Under the pieces are notes generated by a model. It saw only the letters and a program-made list of their open reading frames with translations, searched no databases and was not told the origin of the DNA. From positions 101,310 through 165,309 of the forward strand of contig NZ_FOXE01000005.1 in NCBI RefSeq assembly GCF_900115635.1: a stretch of DNA of 64,000 nt, in the 5' to 3' direction. Each line of letters starts with the position of its first letter. Position 1 is the stretch's first letter. Positions 1 through 7,148 of the stretch are shown piece by piece. This stretch comes from Oscillibacter sp. PC13 (lineage in GTDB: Bacteria; Bacillota; Clostridia; Oscillospirales; Oscillospiraceae). A program made the translations under genes and the position numbers.

Positions 1-163
1 GCTGGGAAATGCAGGACTGGGACATACCGGTTTCGCGCTCCATACAACTGACATTATGACAGCCGGTGGCCAGCAGGTGGTGAACAATTTGCAGACGGAC
101 GGGATTGGACAGGGCCTTTAAAAGTGCCGCCTGCTCGATGTAGTTTATCCGATTTTCTACCAT
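1..163 (-). CDS. ArsR-family transcriptional regulator (partial, N-terminus only)
   Basis: The reverse strand from ATG at 163 encodes 54 residues that run off the window edge. The segment LSNPVRLQIVHHLLATGC followed by an MSQSCISQ recognition helix is the winged-helix pattern of the ArsR/SmtB family, which are usually dimeric repressors released by metals or other signals. An AAAGGTGG ribosome site precedes the start. The visible part lacks the ELCVCDL metal motif of classical arsenic sensors, so the ligand is unknown. A 16-bp imperfect palindrome upstream (195-210) is a plausible self-operator. Confidence 0.8.
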   Translation of the reverse strand, partial: MVENRINYIEQAALLKALSNPVRLQIVHHLLATGCHNVSCMERETGMSQSCISQ

Positions 164-194
164 ACACACCACCTTTGTGGAATTTGTAATATTA

Positions 195-210
195 GAATAT
201 CATGATGTTC
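195..210. promoter_or_regulatory. Imperfect palindrome, candidate ArsR operator
   Basis: GAATATCATGATGTTC matches its own reverse complement at 14 of 16 positions and lies 32 bases upstream of the ArsR-type start. Size and AT-rich character suit an ArsR-family operator, but the assignment rests on position only. Confidence 0.45.
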
Positions 211-269
211 TTAATATAGAAGTCGTTTTTGCAACAAGGGGAAAATTTTTTAAGGGGGGCGCCGGGGAG

Positions 270-298
270 TTGCTTTTGCCGGGGGAGTTTGGTACACT
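270..298 (+). promoter_or_regulatory. Sigma-A type promoter upstream of rpe
   Basis: TTGCTT (270-275) and TACACT (293-298) are separated by 17 bases. Transcription would start near 305, leaving a leader of about 220 bases before rpe. Confidence 0.55.
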
Positions 299-304
299 AA
301 AACA

Positions 305-492
305 GGTTCCAAATATAATTGGAGCCGGCGGGAAGCTCCCGCCGGCTCTCTATTCAAAAAAGCGGCGGCGCCCCGTCCAGGGGGCGGACGCTGCGCGGAA
401 GAGATCTGGGGGACGCCCTTGCCGCTTGCAGTATCCTATGCGCCCGCAGGAGAGGGCGCCACAGGGCCTGTCAGCCCGGCTGTTTCGTTTTT
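305..492 (+). ncRNA. Candidate structured RNA or long structured leader before rpe
   Basis: The transcript predicted from the promoter at 270-298 is very GC-rich and has no convincing reading frame. It contains a 12-bp perfect hairpin (322-333 with 337-348), a GCGCCC/GGGCGC hairpin (440-445 with 454-459), and a GGGC/GCCC stem near 464-477 followed by five T residues (488-492), which could be a terminator. Length near 190 nt would suit a free-standing RNA such as 6S RNA, but I cannot match it to any family. It may equally be an attenuator leader for rpe. Confidence 0.3.
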
Positions 493-523
493 CCGCTGAA
501 TTTGAGAAAGGGAGGCCATCTCC

Positions 524-1168
524 ATGGTCAAAATTGCACCGTCTATCCTCTCCGCTGATTTTGCGAATTTGGAGCGGGATATCCAACGCATTGAAACCGC
601 CGATTACGTTCATGTGGACGTGATGGATGGGATGTTTGTACCGAACATCACCATCGGTATCCCGGTAGTGGCGTCCATCCGGAAGGTTACGAAGATGCCG
701 CTGGATGTACACTTGATGATTGTGGAGCCGGTGCGGTATGTGGAGCGGTTCTGCGACGCCGGCGCCGATCTGGTGACCGTCCATGTGGAGGCGGACACGG
801 AGGAAAACATTCACGCCGCCATTGCCAAAATCCACGCCAAGGGGAAACGGGCCGGCGTGGTTTTGAAGCCCAAAACACCGGCGGAGGCAGTGCTGCCCTT
901 CCTGAAGGAAGTGGAGCTGGTTTTGGTGATGACCGTAGAGCCTGGCTTTGGCGGCCAGAAGTTTATGGCGGACATGATGCCCAAGGTGGCGGCCATCCGC
1001 ACGTGGATTGAGACGGAAAATCCAGCCTGTGAGCTGGAGGTGGACGGCGGCGTCGCCCCGGACACCTGCAAAACCTGCATTGACGCCGGGGCCAACGTGC
1101 TGGTGGCCGGCAGCGCGGTATACAAGGCGGCGGATATTCCCGCCCGCATCGCGGAACTGAGGGGATGA
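524..1168 (+). CDS. rpe: Ribulose-phosphate 3-epimerase
   Basis: 214 residues, the usual length. Interconverts D-ribulose 5-phosphate and D-xylulose 5-phosphate in the non-oxidative pentose phosphate pathway, in the cytosol. The TIM-barrel signature is intact: APSILSADF at the N-terminus, HVDVMDG and HLMI (metal-binding His and Asp), VEPGFGGQ, EVDGGV (catalytic Asp) and a phosphate-binding VAGSA near the C-terminus. A GGGAGG site precedes ATG 524. The next gene begins 4 bases after the stop, so the two are probably cotranscribed. Confidence 0.96.
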   Translation: MVKIAPSILSADFANLERDIQRIETADYVHVDVMDGMFVPNITIGIPVVASIRKVTKMPLDVHLMIVEPVRYVERFCDAGADLVTVHVEADTEENIHAAIAKIHAKGKRAGVVLKPKTPAEAVLPFLKEVELVLVMTVEPGFGGQKFMADMMPKVAAIRTWIETENPACELEVDGGVAPDTCKTCIDAGANVLVAGSAVYKAADIPARIAELRG

Positions 1169-1171
1169 GCC

Positions 1172-2158
1172 ATGAAAAACTTTGATGAACTGCCCCGGCT
1201 GCGGCTGGGCGTATACCCAACCCCGTTTTACAAGCTGGAACATATCAGCGCCAAGTATGGCCGGAACATCTGGATCAAGCGGGACGATCTGTGCGGCGTG
1301 GCGCTTGGAGGAAACAAGGTCCGCAAGCTGGAATACCTGCTGGCAGACGCAAAGGCCCAGGGCTGTGACACGGTGTTCACCACCGGCGGCGCCCAGTCCA
1401 ACCACGCAATGCTCACTGCCGCCTGTGCCGCCCGGCTTGGGATGCGCTGCATCCTGATTTTGAAGGACCGGGGTGTGACGGAGCGCAAGGGCAACCTGGT
1501 TCTGGACGGGATTTACGGAGCGACCGTCCAGCTGATGGACACGGACAGCTACGACGATATCTATGAGGAAATGCACCGGATGGGAGCGGAGCTGGCCCAA
1601 AAGGGCCACCGGGCCTATTACATCCCCGTGGGCGGCTCCACAGCCCTGGGCGCGGTTGGCTATGTGAACTGCGTCCGGGAATTTACGGTGCAGGCGTTGG
1701 CCGAGGGAATTGAAATCGGCCACATTGTCTCCGCCACCGGATCCGGCGGCACCACCGCGGGACTGCTGCTGGGGGCGAAGCTGTTCCAGCCGGGCGTGAA
1801 GGTCACGGGCCTGGGCGTGGACAACGACCCCTTTGAAAAGATTGTGCCGGAGCTGGCCGCCGGAGCGGCAGAGCTTTTGGACTGCGTCTTTGACCGGACG
1901 GAGCAGGACTTTGAAATGGTCTATAACATTGGAGAGGGCTATGCCGTCCCCAACAGTGCGGACACACCGTATATCGAGGAGCTTGCCCGGATGGAGGGAA
2001 TCCTGCTGGATCCGGTGTATACCGGCAAGGCTTGGTCCGGCATGCTGAAGCTGCTGCAGCACGGATATTTTGGCGATGCGGATAATCTGGTGTTCGTCCA
2101 CACCGGCGGCGCGGCGGCCCTGTTTGCCATGGATCTTCCACAGCCCCGCTGCATGTGA
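1172..2158 (+). CDS. PLP-dependent D-cysteine desulfhydrase / ACC deaminase family enzyme
   Basis: 328 residues of the fold-type II PLP family. YPTPFYKLE, IKRDDLCG and GGNKVRKLEY (the Lys forms the Schiff base) are the hallmarks of the D-cysteine desulfhydrase and ACC deaminase group; TTGGAQSNH and SATGSGGTTAG bind the cofactor phosphate. D-cysteine desulfhydrase (pyruvate, sulfide and ammonia from D-cysteine) is the likelier activity in a gut anaerobe, but family members differ in substrate by few residues. GGGGATGAG just upstream overlaps the rpe stop and serves as ribosome site, so translation is probably coupled to rpe. Confidence 0.85.
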   Translation: MKNFDELPRLRLGVYPTPFYKLEHISAKYGRNIWIKRDDLCGVALGGNKVRKLEYLLADAKAQGCDTVFTTGGAQSNHAMLTAACAARLGMRCILILKDRGVTERKGNLVLDGIYGATVQLMDTDSYDDIYEEMHRMGAELAQKGHRAYYIPVGGSTALGAVGYVNCVREFTVQALAEGIEIGHIVSATGSGGTTAGLLLGAKLFQPGVKVTGLGVDNDPFEKIVPELAAGAAELLDCVFDRTEQDFEMVYNIGEGYAVPNSADTPYIEELARMEGILLDPVYTGKAWSGMLKLLQHGYFGDADNLVFVHTGGAAALFAMDLPQPRCM

Positions 2159-2200
2159 GGCGGAGCTGGCGTTTCATTGGAAACTGGCTGGCTGACTGCT

Positions 2201-2401
2201 TCAGGGCTTTGCCGGGGGCGGAAGGCGTCCCAGCTCCAGGCCCAGGGCAAGGCCAAGCTGAAACAGCGCCTCGGCCTCCAGCGCGGCGGCCTGCTGCAGA
2301 TCGTTTTGATGGATGGCGTCCCAATAGCCGTTTTCCCGCAGGAGCTTCGGCAGGAGCATGTCGTCGGTATAGTTTAACAGGGCTTGGACAGCGGGTATCA
2401 T
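2201..2401 (-). CDS. Small hypothetical protein, divergent from XRE regulator
   Basis: 66 residues from ATG 2401, preceded by AAAGGA and a strong promoter (TTGACA, 17 bases, TATACT; 2445-2473 on the minus strand). It begins MIPAVQALLNYTDD and its C-terminal half is alanine- and leucine-rich and probably helical (EALFQLGLALGLELG). The shape recalls small proteins of Oscillospiraceae mobile elements, such as DUF6809-type proteins, but I cannot assign it. No transmembrane segment or Cys motif is seen. The divergent XRE gene shares its control region and is the likely regulator. Confidence 0.6.
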   Translation of the reverse strand: MIPAVQALLNYTDDMLLPKLLRENGYWDAIHQNDLQQAAALEAEALFQLGLALGLELGRLPPPAKP

Positions 2402-2422
2402 AAAGTCAATTCCTTTTATTAT

Positions 2423-2473
2423 TGTCCTGAATGGGACGATAATAAGTATAGCTGTCCCGTCTGGGCCTGTCAA
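2423..2473. promoter_or_regulatory. Divergent promoter region with repeated GGGAC half-sites
   Basis: The minus promoter is TGTCAA/AGTATA as read on + (2468-2473 and 2445-2450), with 17-base spacing. A weaker plus promoter, TTTATT-17-GATAAT, ends near 2442. TGTCC (2423-2427), GGGAC (2433-2437) and TGTCCC (2453-2458) form inverted half-sites across both promoters, as expected for an XRE operator. Confidence 0.55.
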
Positions 2474-2490
2474 GAGAATGGAGAGAATTT

Positions 2491-2700
2491 ATGTCCGTTT
2501 TTACGGAAAATCTGCTAAAGTTACGAAAACAGCGGAAGCTAAGCCAAGAAGACGCTGCCCTTGGATGCGGAATTGCATATCGTTCTTACCGAAGGTATGA
2601 GGCTGGCGAACGGGAGCCGACACTGTCTGCGCTGGTCGCGCTTGCAGATTTTTATCAGGTCACACTGGATGACCTGGTGGGCCGTTCTGCCCAAATGTGA
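2491..2700 (+). CDS. XRE-family HTH regulator, copy 1
   Basis: 69 residues, a single Cro/C1-type helix-turn-helix: LRKQRKLSQEDAALG, then AYRSYRRYEAGEREPT, then an ALADFYQVTLDDLVG tail. It is a paralogue of the gene at 2805. The C-terminal 23 codons and about 54 bases beyond the stop are almost identical in both copies, whereas the N-terminal halves have diverged. ATG 2491 follows GGAGAG. Likely represses itself and the divergent small gene. Confidence 0.88.
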   Translation: MSVFTENLLKLRKQRKLSQEDAALGCGIAYRSYRRYEAGEREPTLSALVALADFYQVTLDDLVGRSAQM

Positions 2701-2754
2701 AAAACCACATGTAAGGAGTTATCCGCTGCCATGGAATATTTCCCTGCACCTCTT
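2632..2754 (+). repeat. 123-bp direct repeat, copy 1 (pair with 2946-3068)
   Basis: 123 bases align with 2946-3068 without gaps and with 6 mismatches. The repeat covers the end of the XRE gene, the spacer and the first 8 codons of recR. The period is 314 bp. Confidence 0.95.
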
Positions 2755-2817
2755 TTTGTCGGGATGAGACCAAACGGTCCTGTCAAGGGCTTTGAGGAAA
2801 TAAAATGGAAAATTTAG
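2731..2817 (+). pseudogene. Vestigial recR 5' end left by tandem duplication
   Basis: ATG 2731 opens a 28-codon frame starting MEYFPAPL, the same eight residues as functional recR at 3045, with the same upstream AAGGAG site. Homology then stops abruptly at 2754 and the frame ends at a TAG overlapping the second XRE gene. It is best read as a duplication breakpoint rather than a gene, though translation through it could couple to XRE copy 2. Confidence 0.8.
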
Positions 2818-3014
2818 CAAAACAACTATTAAAGCTGCGTAAAGGGAGAAAGCTTACCCGGCAGGAAGTGGCAGATGCCGTCGGAATCTCCGCGAAATCC
2901 TACCAGCGGTATGAGAATGCAGAGCGGGAGCCGACGGCTTCGACTCTGGTCGCGCTTGCAGATTTTTACCAGGTTACACTGGATGACCTGGTGGGCCGTT
3001 CCGCCCAAATGTGA
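2805..3014 (+). CDS. XRE-family HTH regulator, copy 2
   Basis: 69 residues, paralogue of the regulator at 2491. LRKGRKLTRQEVADAVG and SAKSYQRYENAEREPT form the helix-turn-helix, with the same ALADFYQVTLDDLVG C-terminus. ATG 2805 follows TTGAGGAAATAAA. recR starts 31 bases after the stop, so the regulator and recR are likely cotranscribed. Divergence of the recognition helices (AYRSYRR against SAKSYQR) suggests that the two copies do not bind identical sites. Confidence 0.88.
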   Translation: MENLAKQLLKLRKGRKLTRQEVADAVGISAKSYQRYENAEREPTASTLVALADFYQVTLDDLVGRSAQM

Positions 3015-3068
3015 AAAACCACATGTAAGGAGTTATCCACTGCTATGGAATATTTCCCCGCACCTCTT
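2946..3068 (+). repeat. 123-bp direct repeat, copy 2 (pair with 2632-2754)
   Basis: Second copy of the 314-bp-period duplication. It runs from the C-terminal codons of XRE copy 2 into codon 8 of the intact recR. Confidence 0.95.
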
Positions 3069-3644
3069 GAAAAACTGGTGGAGCAATTTGCCCGGCTGCC
3101 GGGCATCGGCGGCAAATCAGCCCAGCGCCTGGCCTTTTTTGTGCTGGGCCTGCCGGAGGCGGAGGCGCAGGAATTTGCCGACGCAATTCTCGACGCAAAA
3201 AAAAGCGTCACCTGCTGCCCGGTCTGCCAGAATTTTACCGCCGGCGGGCTATGCCCCATCTGTGCCTCTCCCAAGCGGGACAGGACCACCATCTGCGTGG
3301 TGGCGGATCCGCGGGACGTGGCGGCCATTGAACGGAGCCGGGAGTACAACGGCCACTACCATGTGCTCCACGGCGTCATCTCTCCCATGAACCACGTTGG
3401 GCCCGACGATTTGGCGATTAAGTCCCTGGTGGAACGGGTGGCCAAGGGCGGCGTGCAGGAGGTGATCATGGCCACGAATCCGGATACGGAGGGAGAGGCC
3501 ACCGCCATGTACATCGCCCGGCTCTTAAAGCCCTTTGAGGTGCGGGTTACCCGATTGGCTTACGGAATTCCTGTGGGGGGACATCTGGAATTTGCCGATG
3601 ACGCCACGCTGATGCGGGCGCTGGAGGGCCGGCGGGAACTTTGA
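3045..3644 (+). CDS. recR: Recombination protein RecR
   Basis: 199 residues, the usual length. RecR loads RecA at gaps with RecF/RecO. Order of parts: N-terminal helix-hairpin-helix (LARLPGIGGKSAQRLAFF type, about residues 10-30), a four-cysteine zinc motif (CCPVC...CPIC, about 53-72), a Toprim domain (ICVVADPRDVAAIE, then ATNPDTEGEATA) and a C-terminal RLAYGIPVGGHLEFAD segment. AAGGAG precedes ATG 3045. The usual dnaX-ybaB neighbours are absent; the upstream genes are two XRE regulators. Confidence 0.96.
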   Translation: MEYFPAPLEKLVEQFARLPGIGGKSAQRLAFFVLGLPEAEAQEFADAILDAKKSVTCCPVCQNFTAGGLCPICASPKRDRTTICVVADPRDVAAIERSREYNGHYHVLHGVISPMNHVGPDDLAIKSLVERVAKGGVQEVIMATNPDTEGEATAMYIARLLKPFEVRVTRLAYGIPVGGHLEFADDATLMRALEGRREL

Positions 3645-3650
3645 AAAAAC

Positions 3651-3688
3651 AAAACAGCGGCGGATGCAATGCATCCGCCGCTGTTTTT
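3651..3688. terminator. Bidirectional intrinsic terminator, recR / mocR
   Basis: A 13-bp perfect stem (3655-3667 with 3671-3683) is flanked by A residues on the left and five T residues on the right, so it can end transcription of recR and of the convergent minus-strand gene. Confidence 0.9.
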
Positions 3689-3739
3689 GCCTGTCTGCCG
3701 GGCGGCCTTGCTGTGGGAAGGGCACGCCAGCCGGAAGGA

Positions 3740-5146
3740 TTACGTCTGGAAAATCTCCGCCAGCAGCGCCATGGCCTGTGGCAAGCGCTTCCCCTCCAGC
3801 CCGGCGTAGTTGATGACCAGCGTGTGGGCATAGGCGGGATTCGGCTGGGCGGCGTATTCAGACAGAAAGCCAAGGCGCACACCGCGGGCCTCTGCCCGCT
3901 GCCGCAGGTTCTCATCCGTGCAGGCGGTATCCAGCCGCAGAAGAAAGTGGAGGCCCGCCCCCTGCTCGGAGATGGTGATGCGGTTTGCAAAGGAACAGGT
4001 GCGGAAGGCCTCCAGCACCCGGGAACGGCGGAGACGGTATTCCTTCCGCATCCGGGCAAGATGCTGCTCATAATGGCCGCCGGTGAGAAACCGGGCCAGC
4101 ACGTGCTGATCCAGGGCGGGAACTGTGCAGGCGTAAAACCCAAGCTTTTGCCGGTACTGCTCCAGAAGCCGGGGCGGCAGAACCATGAAGCCCATTCGCA
4201 TGGAGGGAGAGATGGTCTGGGAAAAGGTATTCATGTAAATGACCCGGCCCCCGTCGTCAATGCTCTGCAGAGTGGGGATGGGCCGCCCGGCAAAACGGAA
4301 CTCACTGTCATAATCGTCCTCAATGATAATGCCGCCGGACCGCTCCGCCCAGCGCAGAAGTTCCTGACGCCGGCTGATGGGCGTTACAAGGCCGGTGGGA
4401 TAGTGGTGGGAGGGGGACAGGTGAACGGCGGTAGCACCCGAGTGCTCCAGGGCCGCAATGCACAGGCCCTGTTCATCCAGCGGAACCGGGCGGCACTCCA
4501 CGCGGCACTGGCGGTATACCTGCCGGATCTTGGGATAGCCGGGATCTTCCACAGCAAAAACCGTTCCCTGCCCCGGCAGGCGGCCGCTGTCCAGCAATTG
4601 GGCCAGCAGCAGGTACAAATACTCAGCCCCAGCGCCCACTACAATCTGTTGAGGAGAGACAGCCATTCCCTTATAAGCGCGCAGGTCGTCCGCCAGGGCC
4701 TGCCGCAGGGCAGAAAGCCCCTGATGGGGAACCGGCTGCAGCAGGGCCTCCCGGTCCTCGCTGAGGACCTGCCGTGTCAGTCGAGCCCAGGTGGCCACCG
4801 GAAAACGGGAGGTGTCCACACGGTTGCTCTTCAGATCCAGCACCCAGTCAGGCGGCTGCTCCGGCGGGGGCAGCGGCACCGGGGTGCCGGCAGCTGACGG
4901 CTGCTCCACCCGGGAGACAAAAAACCCCCGTTTGGGCAGGGTATAAACATATCCCTCTGCTTCCAGCTGCTGGTAAGCCCCCTCCACGGTGATGACGGAG
5001 ATACGCAGATGTTCCGCCAGTTTCCGCTTAGAAGGGAGCTGCTCCCCAGCGGGAAGAGCGCCGGAGAGGATGTCCGATCGGATACAGCGGTAGAGATATT
5101 CGTACAGGGGCAGACCGCCCCGCTCCTCCAGTGGATAGGTCAGCAT
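3740..5146 (-). CDS. MocR/PdxR-type regulator (GntR HTH fused to aminotransferase-like domain)
   Basis: 468 residues. Residues 1-80 are a GntR winged helix (YRCIRSDILSGALPAGEQLP, SKRKLAEHL, VEGAYQQLEAEGY). The rest is a fold-type I aminotransferase domain (SPSHHYPTG, IIEDDYDSEFRF, SPSMRMGFMVLP). The Lys that anchors PLP in GabR/PdxR relatives (TFSK) is Gln here: residue 310 is CAG, in TFSQTISPSMR. The gene is divergent from an ECF S component, a setting typical of vitamin B6 control. It may sense PLP without a Schiff base, bind another ligand, or have lost ligand binding. Confidence 0.9.
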   Translation of the reverse strand: MLTYPLEERGGLPLYEYLYRCIRSDILSGALPAGEQLPSKRKLAEHLRISVITVEGAYQQLEAEGYVYTLPKRGFFVSRVEQPSAAGTPVPLPPPEQPPDWVLDLKSNRVDTSRFPVATWARLTRQVLSEDREALLQPVPHQGLSALRQALADDLRAYKGMAVSPQQIVVGAGAEYLYLLLAQLLDSGRLPGQGTVFAVEDPGYPKIRQVYRQCRVECRPVPLDEQGLCIAALEHSGATAVHLSPSHHYPTGLVTPISRRQELLRWAERSGGIIIEDDYDSEFRFAGRPIPTLQSIDDGGRVIYMNTFSQTISPSMRMGFMVLPPRLLEQYRQKLGFYACTVPALDQHVLARFLTGGHYEQHLARMRKEYRLRRSRVLEAFRTCSFANRITISEQGAGLHFLLRLDTACTDENLRQRAEARGVRLGFLSEYAAQPNPAYAHTLVINYAGLEGKRLPQAMALLAEIFQT

Positions 5147-5192
5147 GGTGCCATCTCCTTTCTGACCTTATAAAAAAACGTAAAATTGGATA

Positions 5193-5226
5193 TTTCAATC
5201 ATACCATTTTTGCCGTATGATGACAA
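5193..5226. promoter_or_regulatory. Overlapping divergent promoters on one palindrome
   Basis: Plus: TTTCAA (5193-5198), 17 bases, TATGAT (5216-5221). Minus: TTGTCA (5226-5221), 17 bases, TATGAT (5203-5198). The two promoters face each other across the same segment, and each -10 box overlaps the -35 box of the other. ATCATAC and GTATGAT form the inverted repeat. Binding of one MocR dimer could control both directions. Confidence 0.6.
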
Positions 5227-5281
5227 CCATCAATCGAACGGGCCTGTTCAAACCATGCATTTTGAAGGGGGAACCATCCAA

Positions 5282-5854
5282 ATGGAAAAGACATTGGAAC
5301 ATTCTGCGGCAGTGGCACCGAGCCAGACGAGAAAGCTGGTGCTGACGGCGCTGTTTGCGGCGATGGCCTGCGTGGCCACCATGCTCATCCGGGTGCCGTC
5401 GCCAACGGACGGATATATGAATCTGGGAGATACGGTGGTGCTGCTGGGGGCCTATCTGCTGGGGCCGCTGTACGGCGCCGCCGCCGGCGGTATTGGATCC
5501 GCACTGGCGGATTTGCTGGCCGGCTACCCAATGTACGTTCCGGCTACGCTGGTGATCAAAGCGGTGATGGCACTGGTGGCGGGACTGCTGTATAAGGCCG
5601 TTGGAAAAACAAGCGTTCCGGGCGTGATTGCCTGCGGTGTTGTTGGGGAGGTACCCATGGTTGTGGGATACTGGCTGTTTGACGCCATTCTGGCTACCTC
5701 CGCCGGACAGAGTTTTGGCGTCAGTCTGGCGGGAACGGCCATCGGAATCCCAAGCAATCTAGTGCAGGCGGGCTTCGGCATCGCGGTTTCCACACTGTTG
5801 GCATTGGCCCTGCGGAAGAGCAGTTATGTCCGACGCATATTTCCTATATTATAA
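5282..5854 (+). CDS. ECF transporter S component, probable vitamin (B6-type) uptake
   Basis: 190 residues from ATG 5282, chosen because AAGGGGGAACC lies 8 bases upstream; an in-frame upstream ATG at 5186 lacks such a site. About six hydrophobic segments. LTALFAAMACVATM followed by GYMNLGDTVVLLGAYLLGP is the signature of ECF substrate-binding S subunits, which work in the membrane with the shared EcfA/A'/T module encoded elsewhere. Pairing with a divergent MocR regulator suggests pyridoxine or pyridoxal as substrate. Substrate is inference only. Confidence 0.85.
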   Translation: MEKTLEHSAAVAPSQTRKLVLTALFAAMACVATMLIRVPSPTDGYMNLGDTVVLLGAYLLGPLYGAAAGGIGSALADLLAGYPMYVPATLVIKAVMALVAGLLYKAVGKTSVPGVIACGVVGEVPMVVGYWLFDAILATSAGQSFGVSLAGTAIGIPSNLVQAGFGIAVSTLLALALRKSSYVRRIFPIL

Positions 5855-5877
5855 TGTATAGCAATTCGCACAAAAAA

Positions 5878-5907
5878 GCCCCGGCGGGTTCTAGAACCCG
5901 CCGGGGC
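5878..5907. terminator. Intrinsic terminator, mainly for the minus-strand DUF975 gene
   Basis: A perfect 15-bp palindromic stem (GCCCCGGCGGGTTCT and its complement). On the minus strand it is followed by six T residues. On the plus strand the tail is CTTGTACATT, so it would act weakly for the S component gene. Confidence 0.85.
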
Positions 5908-5943
5908 CTTGTACATTGGATACGGAGTTGCTTGATGTGAGGT

Positions 5944-6795
5944 TCAGAAACGGCTGTTCCAGCCGTCTAAGCCGCCAAGATCGTCCGGCCCGCTGCTGCC
6001 TCCTACATGGCCGCCGGACACGCTGCCAAAACCAACACCGGAGGTCTGCTTGGCAATTTCAAAGTAACCCAACTCTGTGCACTGGTAGTTTGGCAGATAG
6101 AACAGCTGCACCGCCAGGGACCACAGGCTGCCAAGAAGCGTGGCACCCCAGAAATGGGGCATGGCGGCCAGCGCCTCTTCCACAGAGAAAAACTGGCCGG
6201 AGAATACCATGTCTGCCGCACTTCTTGCTATGGGGACAATCAATGTCAAAGAGGGAATCGAGGCCAGCAGGCCCCAGCCAAAATAGCTCCAGTCCAGAAC
6301 AAACAGCTGGCCTTTGTAACCGTAGGTTTGCTGCTTGCTCATATCCAGAGCCTCCATAATGCCGATGCCGGGATTTTCATAGAGGTTATAAAGTGCGAAG
6401 CGGTAACGGTAAGCGGCAATAACGCCGGGAATGACAAACAAAAGTGACCAAAGTGTGACAAAAGCATACATGACGATATTCAGCCCAATGACTTTGCCCA
6501 CGAAAGAAAAACCGTCAAACAGCGTCAGATATTCCGCCCGTTCGCCGCGGCGAATGGCCATGCAGTAGAGGACAAAGCCTGTGCCGAGGATCATGCCCAG
6601 GAGGCTGGTGAGAACCGTGACAAAGGTTCCCAGAAGGCCGCTCTCTGTGCCGCCGGCAATGGAGTCCACCAGGTTCAACGCAGAAGTCAGAATGAGATAC
6701 AGCGCGGTAAAGCCCTTGGGACTGACCTGAGCAGTGTGCAGCAGGCTGCGCATCTGGGCCTTCAACGCCTTGCGATCCACAATTTGTGCCATCAT
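5944..6795 (-). CDS. DUF975 family integral membrane protein
   Basis: 283 residues from ATG 6795, placed 10 bases after GGAGG; an upstream in-frame ATG at 6816 lies before the ribosome site. The N-terminal cytosolic stretch MAQIVDRKALKAQMRSLL and then LFVIPGVIAAYRYRFALYNL, EALDMSKQQTYGYKGQLF and FYLPNYQCTELGYFE fit the DUF975 family of Firmicutes. About five or six membrane helices. The C-terminus ends in a Gly/Ser-rich tail. Function unknown. It is flanked by its own promoter and terminator and is monocistronic. Confidence 0.8.
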   Translation of the reverse strand: MMAQIVDRKALKAQMRSLLHTAQVSPKGFTALYLILTSALNLVDSIAGGTESGLLGTFVTVLTSLLGMILGTGFVLYCMAIRRGERAEYLTLFDGFSFVGKVIGLNIVMYAFVTLWSLLFVIPGVIAAYRYRFALYNLYENPGIGIMEALDMSKQQTYGYKGQLFVLDWSYFGWGLLASIPSLTLIVPIARSAADMVFSGQFFSVEEALAAMPHFWGATLLGSLWSLAVQLFYLPNYQCTELGYFEIAKQTSGVGFGSVSGGHVGGSSGPDDLGGLDGWNSRF

Positions 6796-6843
6796 AGGGT
6801 GTGTTCCTCCAACCATTCAAGAATATCGATACCGAATATCTCT

Positions 6844-6872
6844 ATTATACTAAGTCTCCGTCCAAATAACAA
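6844..6872 (-). promoter_or_regulatory. Promoter of the DUF975 gene
   Basis: On the minus strand TTGTTA (6872-6867) and a consensus TATAAT (6849-6844) with 17-base spacing. Confidence 0.65.
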
Positions 6873-7008
6873 GAGAACGGATAGGAGCTTTTGGAAGCCG
6901 ACCGGAATCAGGGCGGTAAATACTACCCACATTTGGAAGAATTCGGGAAAAACAGAAAGAAACTGTTAAAAAGAGGATGGTTTTCCGCAAAAACAGTTGT
7001 TCACAGTC

Positions 7009-7037
7009 TGGACATTTTTTAAAAATAGGTGTAGAAT
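7009..7037 (+). promoter_or_regulatory. rnfC: Promoter of the rnf operon
   Basis: TGGACA (7009-7014), 17 bases, TAGAAT (7032-7037). It leaves a leader of about 105 bases before rnfC. The rest of 6873-7148 shows no gene. Confidence 0.6.
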
Positions 7038-7148
7038 CAAACGCAGTATGTGGTAGTTTTGCTAAATGCATGATGGCTCCGCCAGGGAAAGAGGCGGAGA
7101 ATTATCATGTTTTGGCCGCTATCAAGGAGTAAAAATGAGGTGAAGACA

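Noticed and set aside
322..348. 12-bp perfect hairpin read as a terminator
   Set aside because: Neither side has a T-run and no gene ends just before it; it fits better as part of the structured leader.
350..2101. 583-codon minus frame over rpe and the desulfhydrase gene
   Set aside because: Shadow of two strongly supported plus-strand genes; no family match or ribosome site.
3641..4897. 418-codon open frame on the plus strand opposite the MocR gene
   Set aside because: It starts inside the recR stop region, runs through the terminator, and translates to low-complexity sequence with no domain, whereas the minus frame is a clear MocR protein.
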